From contig JBBCIN010000002.1 of NCBI GenBank assembly GCA_037200885.1, forward strand, positions 1 to 64,000: a stretch of 64,000 bases of DNA, given 5' to 3'. The DNA comes from PMG-095 sp037200885 (GTDB taxonomy: Bacteria > Myxococcota_A > Polyangia > Polyangiales > Polyangiaceae). The notes under the pieces were generated by a model that was not told the origin of the DNA, searched no databases, and worked only from the letters and a program-made list of their open reading frames with translations. The position numbers and the translations under genes were made by a program. Positions 50,931 through 59,916 of this stretch are shown here, piece by piece (positions within the stretch are counted from its first letter, which is position 1; each line of letters opens with the position of its first letter).

Positions 50931-52316
50931 TCACTCTTGCGTGGGCCAGCGCGAGCGCGCTTCGGCAATCGCGCTGAGGACGCGGGCCTTGGCGGGGCCT
51001 CCAACGAGCGAACGGCGCTCCACCGCGGCCTCGGGATCGAGCGCCAGCGCGAGCTCCGGGCCCGTCAAGGACGGATGCGCGGCGACCAGTACGTCCGCGG
51101 GAAGTCCGCCGATTTGCACGCCGCGCTCCTCCGCTTCACGCACGAGGGCGCCGACGACGTGGTGCGCTTCACGGAACGGTAGCCCGCGCTGCACCAGAAA
51201 ATCAGCCAAATCCGTCGCGCACAGATGACCGGTCGCGAGCGCGGCTTTCATGCGCGGACCGTGGAAGGTGGCCGTGGCGATGGCGCCGGTCAGCGCCCGC
51301 GCACTGGTCAACGCGCACTCGAAGGCGTCGAAGATCGGACGCTTGTCTTCTTGCAAATCGCGGCCATAGCCGAAGGCCAAGCTCTTTTCCAAAACCAGCA
51401 GCGTCGTGACGCAGCCAATCAAGCGCGCGCACTTGCCGCGCACCAGCTCGGCGACGTCGGGGTTCTTTTTCTGCGGCATCATCGATGAGCTGGTCGAGAA
51501 CGCATCGCTCAGCGTCATGAAGCCGAACTCTTGCGTGGACCAGAGCACGATCTCTTCACCGATGCGCGACAGGTGCACGCCGAAGATGGCCAGCGCAGAG
51601 GCGACCTCCATCAGAAAATCGCGACTGCCGGTCGCATCGATCGAATTCTGCATCGGCTGCGAGAAGCCGAGCGCACGGGCGACCCCCTCGCGATCGAGCG
51701 GAAAACCAGTGCCTGCGACCGCACCTGCACCGAGCGGGGACTCGTTCAAGCGCTCCATGGCATCCACTAGGCGGCCGCGATCACGAAATAGCAGCTCTTG
51801 CCAAGCCAAGAGGTGGTGCGACAACCGACTCGGTTGCGCGCGTTGCAGGTGCGTGTACGCCGGCATCAACAGCTCGATCTCGGAGGTTGCGCGGTCGAGC
51901 ACCGCTGAAGCAAGCTCATCGACCGCCAAGATCGCTTCTTCACAGCGGCGACGAGTCCACAGCCGGAGGTCGGTCGCGACCTGATCGTTGCGCGAGCGGC
52001 CAGTGTGGAGCTTGCCCCCGACGGGCCCCACGACATCGCGCAGGCGCGCCTCGATGTTCATGTGCACGTCTTCTTTTTTGCGGTCCCAGAAGAACTCACC
52101 GCGCTCGATCTCGCCCTTGATCTGTTGCAGGCCAGTGACGATCGAGAGCGCTTCTGCGCTCGTCAGTACGCCCGCGCGGGCCAAGCCCTCGGCGTGCGCG
52201 ATCGAGCCCGCGATGTCTTCGCGCCAGAGCTCCCAATCGATGTCTACACTGGTATTCAACCGCTCCATCGCCGCATCAATCGCGTCTGGGAGCCTGCCAC
52301 CTCGAGCAACCGTCAT
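50931..52316 (-). CDS. argH: Argininosuccinate lyase
   Basis: 461 residues; cleaves argininosuccinate to arginine and fumarate in the last step of arginine synthesis. Seen: GGRLPDAIDAAMERLNTSVD at the N-terminus, GGKLHTGRSRNDQVATDLRLW (about 95-115), PAYTHLQRAQPS with the catalytic His, SPLGAGAVAGTGFPLDR and the superfamily signature SSSMMPQKKNPD (about 270-283). The ATG at 52316 puts the GGR motif near the start as in relatives. It converges with the preceding gene, three bases apart. Confidence 0.95.
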   Translation of the reverse strand: MTVARGGRLPDAIDAAMERLNTSVDIDWELWREDIAGSIAHAEGLARAGVLTSAEALSIVTGLQQIKGEIERGEFFWDRKKEDVHMNIEARLRDVVGPVGGKLHTGRSRNDQVATDLRLWTRRRCEEAILAVDELASAVLDRATSEIELLMPAYTHLQRAQPSRLSHHLLAWQELLFRDRGRLVDAMERLNESPLGAGAVAGTGFPLDREGVARALGFSQPMQNSIDATGSRDFLMEVASALAIFGVHLSRIGEEIVLWSTQEFGFMTLSDAFSTSSSMMPQKKNPDVAELVRGKCARLIGCVTTLLVLEKSLAFGYGRDLQEDKRPIFDAFECALTSARALTGAIATATFHGPRMKAALATGHLCATDLADFLVQRGLPFREAHHVVGALVREAEERGVQIGGLPADVLVAAHPSLTGPELALALDPEAAVERRSLVGGPAKARVLSAIAEARSRWPTQE

Positions 52317-52512
52317 GGTGCGGACGTGTAGCACGAAAGCCGCGTGGAAACAGCCTCGGCAGGGCCGGTTCAGTCCGTGCTTTTTTGATGGTCACAGTTG
52401 CCGCCGCGCTCGTCTCAGCCTTCGGCGTCCAATTCCGGTTACCCTGCGGAGACGCAAGCTGCGCCGCTGGATCGATGCGCTTCGCGACGCCTGAATCGGT
52501 GCGATCGCCCCG

Positions 52513-53010
52513 TCACAGTGTTGACTCCCAGCGCCGACGAACGTCGGCAACGACGGCGATGAGCTCGGCTTCGCCGCCGGAAGCCGCTGACAAAAAGGGC
52601 GCGACCAATGCCGCGCCCTCCTCCACGTTGCTGGCGAACTTGAATGGCACCGTGTGCGGCACGAGCACCGTGAGCGCCAAGCCCACCGCACGGACCAGTG
52701 CATTCTTGAAGCCACCGCCCTCTGCGACGATCGTGGCTAGCGAAAACTTCGTCACCACGTCGCGACTCCAGGCGGCAAGCTCACGGCGAACGGTCTCGGT
52801 TGGCGCGGGGGAAGTCCGCTCGATTACGCCCATGTAGGTTACTGGACCGCGGGCTTCGACGAGCAGCGCCTTGCAAGCGTCGGTAATGTTCAGCACATGC
52901 AGCAGCGTTGCAGGTCCGCGAAACACCGAGATCACCGTCTGGTGCCAGGCAGCCACGAAATAATCGCGGTCTTGTGTCACGATCCGCGCCGGAACCCCCG
53001 TTACTTTCAT
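52513..53010 (-). CDS. Conserved-looking small protein, function unknown
   Basis: 165 residues; ATG with AGGAG six bases upstream on the minus strand. No signal or helix anchor. The alternation of strands and helices (YFVAAWHQTVISVFRGPATLLHVLNITDACKALL, VTYMGVIERTS, LAAWSRDVVTKFSLATIVAEGGGFKNALVRAVG) resembles SpoIIAA/STAS-like alpha/beta proteins; proteins of this kind are often found in Polyangiales, but I cannot assign a function. It stands alone on the strand. Confidence 0.68.
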   Translation of the reverse strand: MKVTGVPARIVTQDRDYFVAAWHQTVISVFRGPATLLHVLNITDACKALLVEARGPVTYMGVIERTSPAPTETVRRELAAWSRDVVTKFSLATIVAEGGGFKNALVRAVGLALTVLVPHTVPFKFASNVEEGAALVAPFLSAASGGEAELIAVVADVRRRWESTL

Positions 53011-53082
53011 CTCGCTCCTGAAGGTGATTCGATGTCTAAACGAATTGAATATCGAGCGCTACTGGGGCGCATTGCAACTAGC

Positions 53083-53664
53083 TCAACGCGCAAAGTCATC
53101 GATCACGCGCTCGAGCTCGGCACCCAAGCGCGCCACTGCCTCGTCCACCGCTTTGACCGCGGATTCCGCGGCGCGTTGCCGAAGCGCGCGGTCGCCGCGG
53201 TCGCGGCCAAACGCCGCCAGCGTGGGCGCAGCCAGCAGAAACAAACCTCCGACGGCCACGTTGGCGAACAACGTACCCACGCCCAGCGCCAACGCCGCGA
53301 CCACGCTCGCGTCCAGCGCGAACGTGCTGACTTCGAAGTTGGGGCGCATCAGTCGAGAGTCCGGACCGGTCAGCGCTTCTGCGTCCGCACTTGGGCTCTC
53401 GGCCGCGGGTGGGTTTCGCTGAGCCAGCTCCGAAAGCGCTTGCTGCACTTCTTGATTTTCGCGCTCGGCCCAGAGGCGAAAGGTTCGTTCCAGGAATGGG
53501 CCGAGGTGTTGACGGATGTCGGAGGCGCTCACCGATTCGAGCGCCGCGGGCAAACGCCAGCCCACGTCGCGGCGAAATTCCGCCAGATCGACCGCGACCT
53601 TTTCTTTGAGCGCTTGCAAGGCCGGCAACAGCTGGCGCCTCGAAATCGCTTCCGACTCGCTCAT
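53083..53664 (-). CDS. Membrane-associated protein coupled to M48 protease
   Basis: 193 residues; the ATG at 53664 shares one base with the stop of the M48 gene. Charged helical N-terminus (LLPALQALKEKVAVDLAEFRRDVGWRLP), a hydrophobic pair of segments at about 120-150 (ALDASVVAALALGVGTLFANVAVGGLFLLAAPTL), and a C-terminal coiled-coil-like helix (RQRAAESAVKAVDEAVARLGAELERVIDDF). The order resembles the membrane paddle and tip of dynamin-like or SLATT-like proteins, but no GTPase is present. Probably a partner of the protease at a membrane. Confidence 0.68.
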   Translation of the reverse strand: MSESEAISRRQLLPALQALKEKVAVDLAEFRRDVGWRLPAALESVSASDIRQHLGPFLERTFRLWAERENQEVQQALSELAQRNPPAAESPSADAEALTGPDSRLMRPNFEVSTFALDASVVAALALGVGTLFANVAVGGLFLLAAPTLAAFGRDRGDRALRQRAAESAVKAVDEAVARLGAELERVIDDFAR

Positions 53665-54548
53665 CAACCGATGACCTTGATGTAGCCATGCACGCGCTCG
53701 TCCACCTCAGCCATCGAGAGACCACCCGGGCCGAGACTCGCGTGGCGACGAAATAGTTCACTCTCCGCGAACGCTTGCAGCGCGAGCACTCGCTTGGGCA
53801 GCCAGGGATGGCTCGAAAACACTTCACTGAAGCGGCCGAGGCTTTGCCTGGCCTCGGTGTGTTGCTCGAGGAAGGCCTCGATGTTGAGCTGCTCGTACAG
53901 CTTTTGCGAGCCGAGCGCTAGCTTGGTCAGCGCGCGCAACGCTGGTTCGAGATTGCCCGCACACAGCGCGCCTGCGCGATCGCAGGTGACCTCCGCGCGG
54001 CGCGACCACGCGCGCAGGGACAATAGCGCGGGCACGGCCAAGTTGCGTAGGACAATGCCGGCCACGTTGGTCAGGTAGTGCATCGCGGTCAGGTACACCA
54101 CGTGGTTGTTGTGAATGTGCCCGCACTCGTGACCAATCACGCTCAAGAGCTCCGCATCGCTGAAGTGGTCCATCAGCGCAGAGTTGACCAAGATGAAGGC
54201 ATCCTCGTTCGTGCCATAAGTGGCGGCATTCAAGTGAGGGTTCGAAACGACGTACACGGTGGGCACTGGGATGCCCAGGGTCTCCGCGCAGCGTTCCGCC
54301 AACGCGTGCACCCGCGGGAACTGGCGCGGGCCGATTTTCACCGCATGCCCGAGCAGCTCTGCCTTGCCGACGTTCTTGAACGTGCGCACAGCTGCCGCCA
54401 CCGCCAGCTCCACCGGCTTGATGCGTTGAAACGTGGCATGCGTGTTGCGATCGGATACATAGGCGTAGCCGTGATCGTTGCCGAGCACGCTGCCTGGACG
54501 GCGACTCGCGCGCTCGCGAACGAAAGCCGGGAAATCGAAGCCGTCCAT
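53664..54548 (-). CDS. M48-family zinc metallopeptidase
   Basis: 294 residues from the ATG at 54548 (a TTG six codons upstream is unlikely). Zinc motif GHECGHIHNNH (His140, Glu141, His144) and third ligand Glu186 in RRAEVTCDRAGALC are intact. Hydrophobic segment near 163-180 (AGIVLRNLAVPALLSL) suggests membrane association, as in HtpX-like proteins, although the classic four-helix layout is absent. It lies upstream of a coupled membrane-associated protein that may anchor or regulate it. Substrate unknown. Confidence 0.9.
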   Translation of the reverse strand: MDGFDFPAFVRERASRRPGSVLGNDHGYAYVSDRNTHATFQRIKPVELAVAAAVRTFKNVGKAELLGHAVKIGPRQFPRVHALAERCAETLGIPVPTVYVVSNPHLNAATYGTNEDAFILVNSALMDHFSDAELLSVIGHECGHIHNNHVVYLTAMHYLTNVAGIVLRNLAVPALLSLRAWSRRAEVTCDRAGALCAGNLEPALRALTKLALGSQKLYEQLNIEAFLEQHTEARQSLGRFSEVFSSHPWLPKRVLALQAFAESELFRRHASLGPGGLSMAEVDERVHGYIKVIG

Positions 54549-54712
54549 CCTTGCCACCGAGCTCAAGCTAGCACCGCCGTCCGAGCTCGGTAGGGGAGGC
54601 GCAGCGAGTCGCGCGCAAATAGCGGGCGCCGCCGCAACTTTCCGCGGGTTACGATTTGGTGAAGCTCACGCGGCGCCCGCCGGACTGGCACCGGACATCG
54701 ATCGTCACGCGG

Positions 54713-55678
54713 TCAGGCCCCAAGTGACGCGATGCAGCCATCCAGCGCGCCATTCTCGATCGCCGACATGCGCTGCAAGAAGCGACCGAAATCACGCACC
54801 GGCGGCGTGCCGTCGGGGACCCGCAAGGAAAAATCCGTGAGCCGCGTGCTGGCAAAGCGCAAGCAGGCAATGGCGCCCTCGCTTTGCAGCGCGGCCACTT
54901 CGGCCGGGGGCAGCGGGCGCACGCTGCGATAGCCATCGAACAGCGCTTGCACCAAGCCGAGCTCGAACTGGCTCGCGTAACACCAAGCGAGCGCGGTCAC
55001 CATCAAGTCGTATGCGAAGTTATTTCGGCACACGCTCTCGAAGTCGATCAACGCTCGCAGCTTCGGGCCTTGCCAGAGTACGTTGTCGCGAAACAGGTCG
55101 CCGTGGCAAATGCCTTGCTCGAGATCTTTGGCACGATTGGCCTCGTAATGATCCAAGCGCTCGCGAATCGTACTCACCGCCGGCAAGAGAGAAGCGCGGC
55201 CCGCCGCTTCCACACGCGCGAGACGCGCGCGTAAATCCGGAATTTGGAAACGCCCTCCCGGAAGATCGGGCACACGCGCTGAACACAAGTGCACTCGAGC
55301 CAACGCGGCGCCGACATCCATGCACGCTCTGGGCGTGACCCTGGCTTGGCACGAGATCTCGCCATCGACCCAAGGGAACACCGCGAACGCCTTGCCCGCG
55401 AAATCCACGAGCGAACCGCCGTCGTTGGTTCGAAGCCCACGCACGACTGGCACGCCCGCATCATCCAAGACGGCGACCACGGCGTGCTCGCGCAGCGCGC
55501 CCGCGTGGTCCTGTTCCTCGTACAGCCGTGCGAAATAAACTTTCCCCGCGCTGTCAGTCAGCCGAAAATTGGAGTTCACCGAACCCGCCGTGAGCGGCTC
55601 GATCTTGCGCAAATCCAAATTGAAGGCCCTCGCCAGCGGTACCGCTGAAGCGAAGGAAAGCTCGGTCAAAAGCGCCAT
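54713..55678 (-). CDS. thrB: Homoserine kinase, type II (aminoglycoside-phosphotransferase fold)
   Basis: 321 residues. Begins TELSFASAVPLARAFNLDLRKIEPLTAGSVNSNFRL and contains the ATP-binding VYFARLYEEQ, the catalytic loop ICHGDLFRDNVLW (about 190-202) and the metal-binding LIDFESV. This pattern (GSVNSNF...CHGDLFRDNV) is that of the ThrB type II homoserine kinases, which make O-phosphohomoserine for threonine synthesis, and it differs from the GHMP-type ThrB. A related choline kinase-like role cannot be fully excluded. It is divergent from hflX. Confidence 0.85.
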   Translation of the reverse strand: MALLTELSFASAVPLARAFNLDLRKIEPLTAGSVNSNFRLTDSAGKVYFARLYEEQDHAGALREHAVVAVLDDAGVPVVRGLRTNDGGSLVDFAGKAFAVFPWVDGEISCQARVTPRACMDVGAALARVHLCSARVPDLPGGRFQIPDLRARLARVEAAGRASLLPAVSTIRERLDHYEANRAKDLEQGICHGDLFRDNVLWQGPKLRALIDFESVCRNNFAYDLMVTALAWCYASQFELGLVQALFDGYRSVRPLPPAEVAALQSEGAIACLRFASTRLTDFSLRVPDGTPPVRDFGRFLQRMSAIENGALDGCIASLGA

Positions 55679-55791
55679 GCGCCGAGACTATGCCTCAGTG
55701 CGTCAGCTCTGTTGACGAGATTTTGCCGACGCGGCAACGTCCGAGCCGGCAAAAAGCATGTTAGCCTTCAGCTGCGCGTCGCGCCCCCTGC

Positions 55792-57504
55792 ATGCCTGAG
55801 CTCTACGGAAACACGACCGGCCTTTCGCCGAGTGCGATCAAGACTCTCGAGCGCATCTACAGGCGCCGCGTCCCGAGCGACCGCATCGCCACGCCCGAAC
55901 TGGTACGCTCCTTGGCCGACGCCTCGCGCGAGTCCCGGCGCCAGGTCGGAGCGTTGGTGCACCGGTCGGGGCAAGTCGACTACGTCGTGGTCGGGCATGC
56001 CACGGGCTTGATGCTGCCAGACATCGGGCGCCTGCGCGCCGCCGAGGGACGCTTTCGCGCGCTGCGCCTGGTGCACACGCACTTGTTCAACGAACCGCTG
56101 ACCAAAGATGACTTGGTCGACTTGACGCGCCTGCGGCTCGATCTCGTGGCCGCCGTCTTGCTCAATCCGGCAAGTGAACCGCAGCGCTTCAGCTACGCTT
56201 ACAACACGCCGACGTTCGAAGGCAAAGGCACGCCTTACGAGGTGGTTGGTCCCCTGCCCTACGGTCAGCAAGAGCCGAACTTCGCTGAGTTGATTGGCTC
56301 ACTCGAGGCCGAATTCGCGCAGCAGGAGCGCACCCGCACGGTCTCCGCCAAGGACGGCCGCGCGATCTTGATTCACGTGGGCGACAAGCGTCGCGCGGGC
56401 GGCATGCAACGCGCGAAATCGCGCCTCGGCGAGCTGGACAGTCTGGCCCGCACCGCCGGCGTCGAGGTCGCCGACACCATCATCCAACTCCGCGATCAAC
56501 CGGATCCGAAGTTCGTGATCGGCCCCGGTAAGCTGGAAGACGTGGTGATGCGGGCCATCGATCTGGACGCGGAGACCCTAATTTTCGACTGTGATCTGAG
56601 CCCCGCGCAAGCGCACGGCATCGCCGGAAAAACCGATCTCAAGGTCTTGGATCGCTCGCAGTTGATCCTGGATATTTTCGCGCAGCGCGCCGAAACCCGC
56701 GACGGCAAGCTGCAGGTCGAGCTCGCGCAGTTGAAGTACACGCTGCCCCGCCTGGGCGCAAAGGACGACTCCCTCAGCCGCTTGACCGGCGGCATCGGCG
56801 GCCGAGGCCCCGGCGAAACGACGCTCGAAATCGGCCGCCGCCGCGCGCGCGACCGCATCAATCGCCTGGAGAAAGAGCTCAAGCACCTGGGCAAGCAGCG
56901 CTCCGAACGCCGCCGCCGCCGAGCTCAGAGTGACGTGCCCGTCGTGGCCATCGTCGGTTACACCAACGCCGGCAAGAGCACTCTACTCAACACGTTGACT
57001 GACGCCGGAGTATTGGCCGAAGACAAGCTCTTCGCCACGCTCGATACCCGCGCTCGCCAGCTCACGCTTCCGGACGGCAAGCACGTCGTACTGACCGACA
57101 CCGTGGGCTTCATCCGCGGCATGCCCAAAGACCTCTTCGCCGCCTTCCGAGCCACCTTCGAAGAAGCGACCGAAGCGGATCTGATCCTGGAGGTAGTCGA
57201 CGCTTCGGACCCAGAACAAGGCGAGCACTTGGAGACGACCACCAAGATCCTGAGCGAGCTCGATCTCGATCGCGCCGCCAAGCTGCGGGTGTTCAACAAG
57301 ATCGACCGCGTTCCACCCGAAGAGATCCCCGGTTTCGAAGCCGAGCCGAACTCCGTGTGCATCTCCGCGCTCGAACGCTCCACGACCACCACGCTGCTCG
57401 AGCGCGTCAGCGAAGAGCTCGCCAAGGTCATCAGCGAGCGCGCCCGTGAAGAACGCGAGGCGGCCCAATACGCGGAATTCGCGGAGAACGAGCTCAGTTT
57501 GTAA
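55792..57504 (+). CDS. hflX: GTPase HflX (ribosome-splitting factor)
   Basis: 570 residues; the family binds the 50S subunit and splits stalled ribosomes under stress. The N-terminal domain is about 170 residues longer than E. coli HflX, resembling the long forms of other phyla. Seen: the GPGKLEDV and DLSPAQ HflX motifs (about 244-285), the glycine-rich RLTGGIGGRGPGETTLE (about 330-346) followed by a coiled-coil, then G1 VGYTNAGKST (about 387-396), G3 DTVGFIRGMP and G4 NKID. It is divergent from the homoserine kinase gene. Confidence 0.95.
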   Translation: MPELYGNTTGLSPSAIKTLERIYRRRVPSDRIATPELVRSLADASRESRRQVGALVHRSGQVDYVVVGHATGLMLPDIGRLRAAEGRFRALRLVHTHLFNEPLTKDDLVDLTRLRLDLVAAVLLNPASEPQRFSYAYNTPTFEGKGTPYEVVGPLPYGQQEPNFAELIGSLEAEFAQQERTRTVSAKDGRAILIHVGDKRRAGGMQRAKSRLGELDSLARTAGVEVADTIIQLRDQPDPKFVIGPGKLEDVVMRAIDLDAETLIFDCDLSPAQAHGIAGKTDLKVLDRSQLILDIFAQRAETRDGKLQVELAQLKYTLPRLGAKDDSLSRLTGGIGGRGPGETTLEIGRRRARDRINRLEKELKHLGKQRSERRRRRAQSDVPVVAIVGYTNAGKSTLLNTLTDAGVLAEDKLFATLDTRARQLTLPDGKHVVLTDTVGFIRGMPKDLFAAFRATFEEATEADLILEVVDASDPEQGEHLETTTKILSELDLDRAAKLRVFNKIDRVPPEEIPGFEAEPNSVCISALERSTTTTLLERVSEELAKVISERAREEREAAQYAEFAENELSL

Positions 57505-57528
57505 CGCCTTTTCGGATTTGTCGCCGTC

Positions 57529-57783
57529 TCAATTGCGGCCACGAATCAGCGGCAGCAAATCCGCGGTCTGCACGGGCTTCGTGAGATAGGCCTCGAAGCC
57601 CGCGCTGATGCCGCGGGCAAACGCGCTTCCGCTCTTGTGACCGGTCACGGCGACGTAGCGGCAGGCCGAGAGCCCCGGCAATGCGTGAAGCGAGCGGACC
57701 AAGTCGTAGCCGTTCATGTCCGGCAAGCCGATGTCGATCAGCGCGACGTCGGGGCGTAGCCCCAGTGAGGCGAATTTGCGCTT
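57529..57783 (-). pseudogene. 5'-truncated response-regulator receiver remnant
   Basis: 84 codons are open between an in-frame TAA (57784-57786) and the TGA at 57529. They encode the second half of a receiver domain: GLRPDVALIDIGLPDMNGYDLVRS with the phospho-acceptor Asp, VAVTGH with the switch Thr, and AYLTKPV with the conserved Lys. The first strand and the acidic pair are missing, and no good start codon precedes the remnant, so it is probably the relic of a response regulator or hybrid kinase. It lies downstream of the propeller lipoprotein gene. Confidence 0.7.
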
Positions 57784-57815
57784 TTAGCGGCAAAAGCCAA
57801 CGATCCGATCCGGAC

Positions 57816-59684
57816 TCAGTCCGCACGGGTCGTCCCGGGCTGCCAGTCATACCTCGAGACGCGGCCAGCGCGGGTCAGCGGGAGCGGCTGGCTCATGACC
57901 TGTTTGGTGATATCGACCCAATACAGCGTTCGAGCTCCGTCTGGAGCAAAGCGATAGTAGGCGAAGCCTTTCGAGTCGGGCGCGAAGCCCTTCGAACAAC
58001 TGTATACCGAACCTTCACCCGGCACCCGAACCGAGCGTCGCGAGAGCGGCGGACGCAGGTCCGCGAACACCATATCGGTCAACTGATCCGTGCCGACGGT
58101 CGTGCAATAGAGCGCAGCCAAACCATTGGTGGCGAATTCTGCATGTGAATAGGGCCTGCCAGCGGCGTCTTCGTCGAAAGATTGTTCGTCGCCCTTGCGG
58201 TCGATTCCGGTCAGTTCAGTGTAGCTCGTAGTCGGAGAGAATCGAGTGGAGTACAGGATGCTCGTCCGATCGGGACTGAATCCGACGGCCCAGTCGTCGA
58301 AACCGACGTCGTAGCCCGTGCCCGAGCTTTCCTGGTTGGCCATATCGTACACGTTGAGGCTCTTCTGACCCTCTTCGCGGCCGCGCGGGTCACCGAAGTA
58401 GGTGAAGAAAGAGGAGTCCGGCGCCCAGCTGCCGAGTAGGTCGCCGGGGCGCATCAATTCCGTTGATTCGACCTTCGTGCGAGGAAGGAACGAGCTCCGC
58501 AAATCAACCAAGTAGAGTTCGGTCAGGCCGATGACCTGCTCACTGGCCGCATATACGAGGTGGAGACAATCCGGTGAGAATTGCCAACTCACCTGGCTCG
58601 GGTCGAGGGCGTTTTTGGCGAGGCGTTGTACTTGAAGGGAAGCGACGTTCGCAATCAGCCAAACTCGGTCCGCGGTATGGAAAATTAGCCACGCACCGTC
58701 GGCCGACGCCCAGCCCAGATCCAAGGTGGATGGGCCGTCGTTGCTCGTGAATTGAGACGGTGCCGGTGCGGGCCGCGATCCCACTGAGACGCGATACGCA
58801 GCGCTATCGGTGGTCGAGTACACGACCGCTCGACGAGTCGCCCAAATGGCATATCTTACGACGTGACTCGGCGCGTTGAGCTGGACGGGGACGTCGACCC
58901 CGTCGTCACTCAGGTGGATCCAGTACAGGCTGCCATCCGTGCCCTGAAATAGCAGCTCGTGCTCCGTAGGTGACCAGCTCATGGAGTCGACGGGAGGCAA
59001 ACCCGAGGTGAGCGCGATCGGAGCTTCCGGAATTCCGCGGTCGAAGCGCACTGCGTAGTAGCGCGTCGAGACGGTATCGCTCTTTTCGGTCGTGCCGAAC
59101 AAGAGCCAGCGCGCATCGGGCGACCAAACGAAGCTCAACGGCGTGAAGTGCTCGACTGGCGCATTGGGCAGCGAACCGCTGATCTTGATCGGTTGCTGAA
59201 CGCCGAAGACCGATTCCTTGACCGCGTACAGCTCATCGACCGCAGGCGTGTCCTCGTCGGCTTCGTAAACGAGCCACGCGCTCGGGCCTGGGTAGGTACA
59301 GGCGAGCGCGCTCGGGTCTTCAACGCAAGTGGCTGCGTTGCTGCATTGAACCGGAGCGCCTGCCCGGCACGCTCCGCCCAAGCACGTCTCGGTTCCATTA
59401 CAACGCAGATGGTCATCGCATTCCGCATCCGTTGCACAGGCTTTCGTGACTGCCGCTGCACCCGCATATCCCGCTGCACCCGATCCCGTTGTACCCGCGC
59501 CCGTAGCGCTCGCGCCTGCTGCGCCGTGGCCCGCCGCACTCGCGCCCGCCGCACTCGCGTCCTCAACAGTGTCGCCGGCAGCTCCTGCGGCTTCCGACAA
59601 CTCAGCGCTACGAGGGCGCTGCGAGCACGCCTGGCTCTGTAGGCCGCACACGCTGGAGAGCGCAAAAAGCGCCAAAAAAATCAA
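57816..59684 (-). CDS. Propeller-type secreted lipoprotein (TolB-like)
   Basis: 622 residues from a TTG at 59684; a better signal peptide start, two ATGs at 59697/59694, is one base out of frame (see findings). Seen: hydrophobic signal, a lipobox-like QSQAC, an Ala/Gly/Ser/Thr linker (about 24-78), a Cys-rich segment (ATDAECDDHLRCNGTETCLGGACRAG, about 83-110) of the kind found in secreted myxobacterial proteins, then repeated WD/TolB-like blades (FVWSPDARWLLFGT, MSWSPTEHELLFQG, WQFSPDCLHLVYAA, GSWAPDSSFFTYFG, VGFSPDRTSILYST). The blades form a propeller, and the protein is probably a surface-bound sensor or binder. Confidence 0.82.
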   Translation of the reverse strand: MIFLALFALSSVCGLQSQACSQRPRSAELSEAAGAAGDTVEDASAAGASAAGHGAAGASATGAGTTGSGAAGYAGAAAVTKACATDAECDDHLRCNGTETCLGGACRAGAPVQCSNAATCVEDPSALACTYPGPSAWLVYEADEDTPAVDELYAVKESVFGVQQPIKISGSLPNAPVEHFTPLSFVWSPDARWLLFGTTEKSDTVSTRYYAVRFDRGIPEAPIALTSGLPPVDSMSWSPTEHELLFQGTDGSLYWIHLSDDGVDVPVQLNAPSHVVRYAIWATRRAVVYSTTDSAAYRVSVGSRPAPAPSQFTSNDGPSTLDLGWASADGAWLIFHTADRVWLIANVASLQVQRLAKNALDPSQVSWQFSPDCLHLVYAASEQVIGLTELYLVDLRSSFLPRTKVESTELMRPGDLLGSWAPDSSFFTYFGDPRGREEGQKSLNVYDMANQESSGTGYDVGFDDWAVGFSPDRTSILYSTRFSPTTSYTELTGIDRKGDEQSFDEDAAGRPYSHAEFATNGLAALYCTTVGTDQLTDMVFADLRPPLSRRSVRVPGEGSVYSCSKGFAPDSKGFAYYRFAPDGARTLYWVDITKQVMSQPLPLTRAGRVSRYDWQPGTTRAD

Positions 59685-59697
59685 GTTTGGTCATCAT

Positions 59698-59716
59698 TTG
59701 ACGACCGTTCGGTCAA
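59698..59716. promoter_or_regulatory. Palindromic operator-like site
   Basis: TTGACGACCGTTCGGTCAA contains a near-perfect inverted repeat (TTGAC...GTCAA with ACCGTTCGGT inside), typical of dimeric regulators of the TetR kind. It overlaps the start region of the propeller lipoprotein gene on the minus strand. No regulator gene is next to it. Confidence 0.4.
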
Positions 59717-59817
59717 CGCGACGGGCGGTTGCTCGAAAAAAATCCGGCGCGCAAAACTAGAAAAACCGCGAGGGCAAACTAGTGACGGCGCTGCGGCGGG
59801 GCGAACGCGGCCTCAAT

Positions 59818-59837
59818 CCTGACAGCCCAGTGTCAGG
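59818..59837. promoter_or_regulatory. Inverted repeat upstream of the SnoaL-like gene
   Basis: CCTGACAGCCCAGTGTCAGG has perfect 7-bp arms around a 6-base centre. It could be an operator or a hairpin 80 bases before the SnoaL-like start. Confidence 0.4.
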
Positions 59838-59916
59838 AAACCGGGGCGCCACGTCAGCCGGGGATTGACGCTGGAAAGCCATCGGCTCAGGTATCACGTC
59901 CATCAAGGAGGGTTCC

